Shown: positions 5,468-6,064 of the stretch, piece after piece
How the letters are laid out: every line of letters begins with the position of its first letter
Position numbering within the stretch: position 1 is the first letter of the stretch
DNA from: an uncultured Alistipes sp.
Lineage (GTDB): Bacteria > Bacteroidota > Bacteroidia > Bacteroidales > Rikenellaceae
Assembly: GCA_900770585.1 (NCBI GenBank)
Contig: CAAGKW010000311.1
Coordinates: 1 to 6,064 of the forward strand
Length of the DNA stretch: 6,064 bases
Direction: 5' to 3'
Translations under genes and position numbers: made by a program
The notes under the pieces: model-generated
Database searches by the model: none
What the model was told of the DNA's origin: nothing
Seen by the model: only the letters and a program-made list of their open reading frames with translations

Positions 5468-6064
5468 ATGAAACCGAAAATTGTTTTCTTGGACGAGTAT
5501 TCATTGAGCAATGCCGACCTGTCGCGAGTGCGTGCGATGGGCGAGTATAGCTCCTACTATAATACATTGCCTGCGGAGATTATCGAGCGAGTGGGCGATG
5601 CCGAAATCGTGATAACGAACAAGGTGCCTTTTTCGCGCGAGACGATGATGGCTTTGCCCAATCTGCGACTGATCTGTGTGGCAGCGACGGGCGTCAATAT
5701 TATCGATCTCGAAGCGGCGGCTGAGTTGGGTATCGAGGTGCGAAATGCGGCAGGTTATTCGACCGAATCGGTGACCGAAACAACGATTGGTGCAGCATTG
5801 GCATTGTGCAGAAATATAGGTTATTACGACAATTATATCAAGTCGGGCCGTTATACGACTGATGGGTTGATGTTTAATTTTGATCGCCCGACGCGTCGTC
5901 TTTGTGGCAAGCGTTGGGGTGTGATTGGTTTGGGTGCAATCGGTCGCAATGTAGCACGTGTGGCTGAGGCATTAGGCTGCAAGGTGGTATATGCATCAAC
6001 CTCGGGCGTTAAGCGCGAAGAGGCGTGGGAGTGTGTGCCACTCGAAGAGCTTTTGAGAACGTCA
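5468..6064 (+). CDS. D-2-hydroxyacid dehydrogenase, glycerate-dehydrogenase-like, 3' end cut off by window edge
   Basis: The family comprises NAD(P)H-dependent oxidoreductases that interconvert 2-oxoacids and D-2-hydroxyacids (for example hydroxypyruvate/D-glycerate). The first 199 codons are present, against roughly 315-320 in full members. Seen are the N-terminal substrate-domain half (MKPKIVFLDE, then ITNKVPFSRETMMALPNLRLI at 49-69, given here only as a landmark), CVAATGVNIID (70-80), NAAGYSTESVTETTIG (93-108), and the Rossmann loop GVIGLGAIGR (151-160; G154, G156, G159). The strand after it ends in VVYASTSG (173-180) where many NAD-specific members carry Asp; the STSG type also occurs in glycerate-dehydrogenase-like members, so cofactor choice is uncertain. 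The catalytic Arg, Glu and His lie beyond the edge. The ATG fits the family start; upstream is an A/G-rich AAAGATAG stretch but no strong ribosome site. The 24-base gap after the esterase gene holds no clear promoter or terminator, so co-transcription is likely. Confidence 0.9.
   Translation, partial: MKPKIVFLDEYSLSNADLSRVRAMGEYSSYYNTLPAEIIERVGDAEIVITNKVPFSRETMMALPNLRLICVAATGVNIIDLEAAAELGIEVRNAAGYSTESVTETTIGAALALCRNIGYYDNYIKSGRYTTDGLMFNFDRPTRRLCGKRWGVIGLGAIGRNVARVAEALGCKVVYASTSGVKREEAWECVPLEELLRTS

Overview
The window looks like ordinary chromosome from a member of the Bacteroidota, most likely order Bacteroidales. The grounds are a Bacteroidales-type Na+-NQR operon start, a divergent intergenic region with two exact TAnnTTTG (-7) promoter boxes of the Bacteroidota kind, starts with weak or no Shine-Dalgarno sequence, and a secreted esterase whose signal peptide ends in the common '-AQ' cleavage site. 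Base composition looks roughly balanced by eye; a family such as Rikenellaceae is possible but cannot be settled from this sequence.

Layout. Positions 1-2136 on the minus strand hold the first two genes of the nqr operon, nqrA (complete) and nqrB (its 3' part runs off the left edge). They encode the quinone-site subunit and a membrane FMN subunit of the Na+-pumping NADH:quinone oxidoreductase. Positions 2137-2324 are a divergent promoter region. From 2325 to the right edge, four plus-strand genes lie very close together (8-bp overlap, 10-bp gap, 24-bp gap) and probably form one transcription unit: a TatD-family metal-dependent hydrolase, the tRNA ct6A-forming enzyme TcdA, a secreted two-domain protein (CE1/enterochelin-esterase-like hydrolase plus an SMP-30/gluconolactonase-like beta-propeller), and the N-terminal 199 residues of a D-2-hydroxyacid dehydrogenase resembling glycerate dehydrogenases.

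How they work together. NqrA and NqrB are parts of one respiratory complex, and nqrC-F would be expected further left, outside the window. The plus-strand cluster has no obvious single pathway: two cytoplasmic nucleic-acid-related enzymes are followed by an exported esterase and a central-metabolism type dehydrogenase. I found no RNA gene, mobile element, CRISPR array or clear rho-independent terminator, and no evidence for a wholly new system. The items most worth a second look are the esterase-propeller fusion with apparently lost propeller metal ligands, and the compact divergent promoter with a very short leader on the tatD side.
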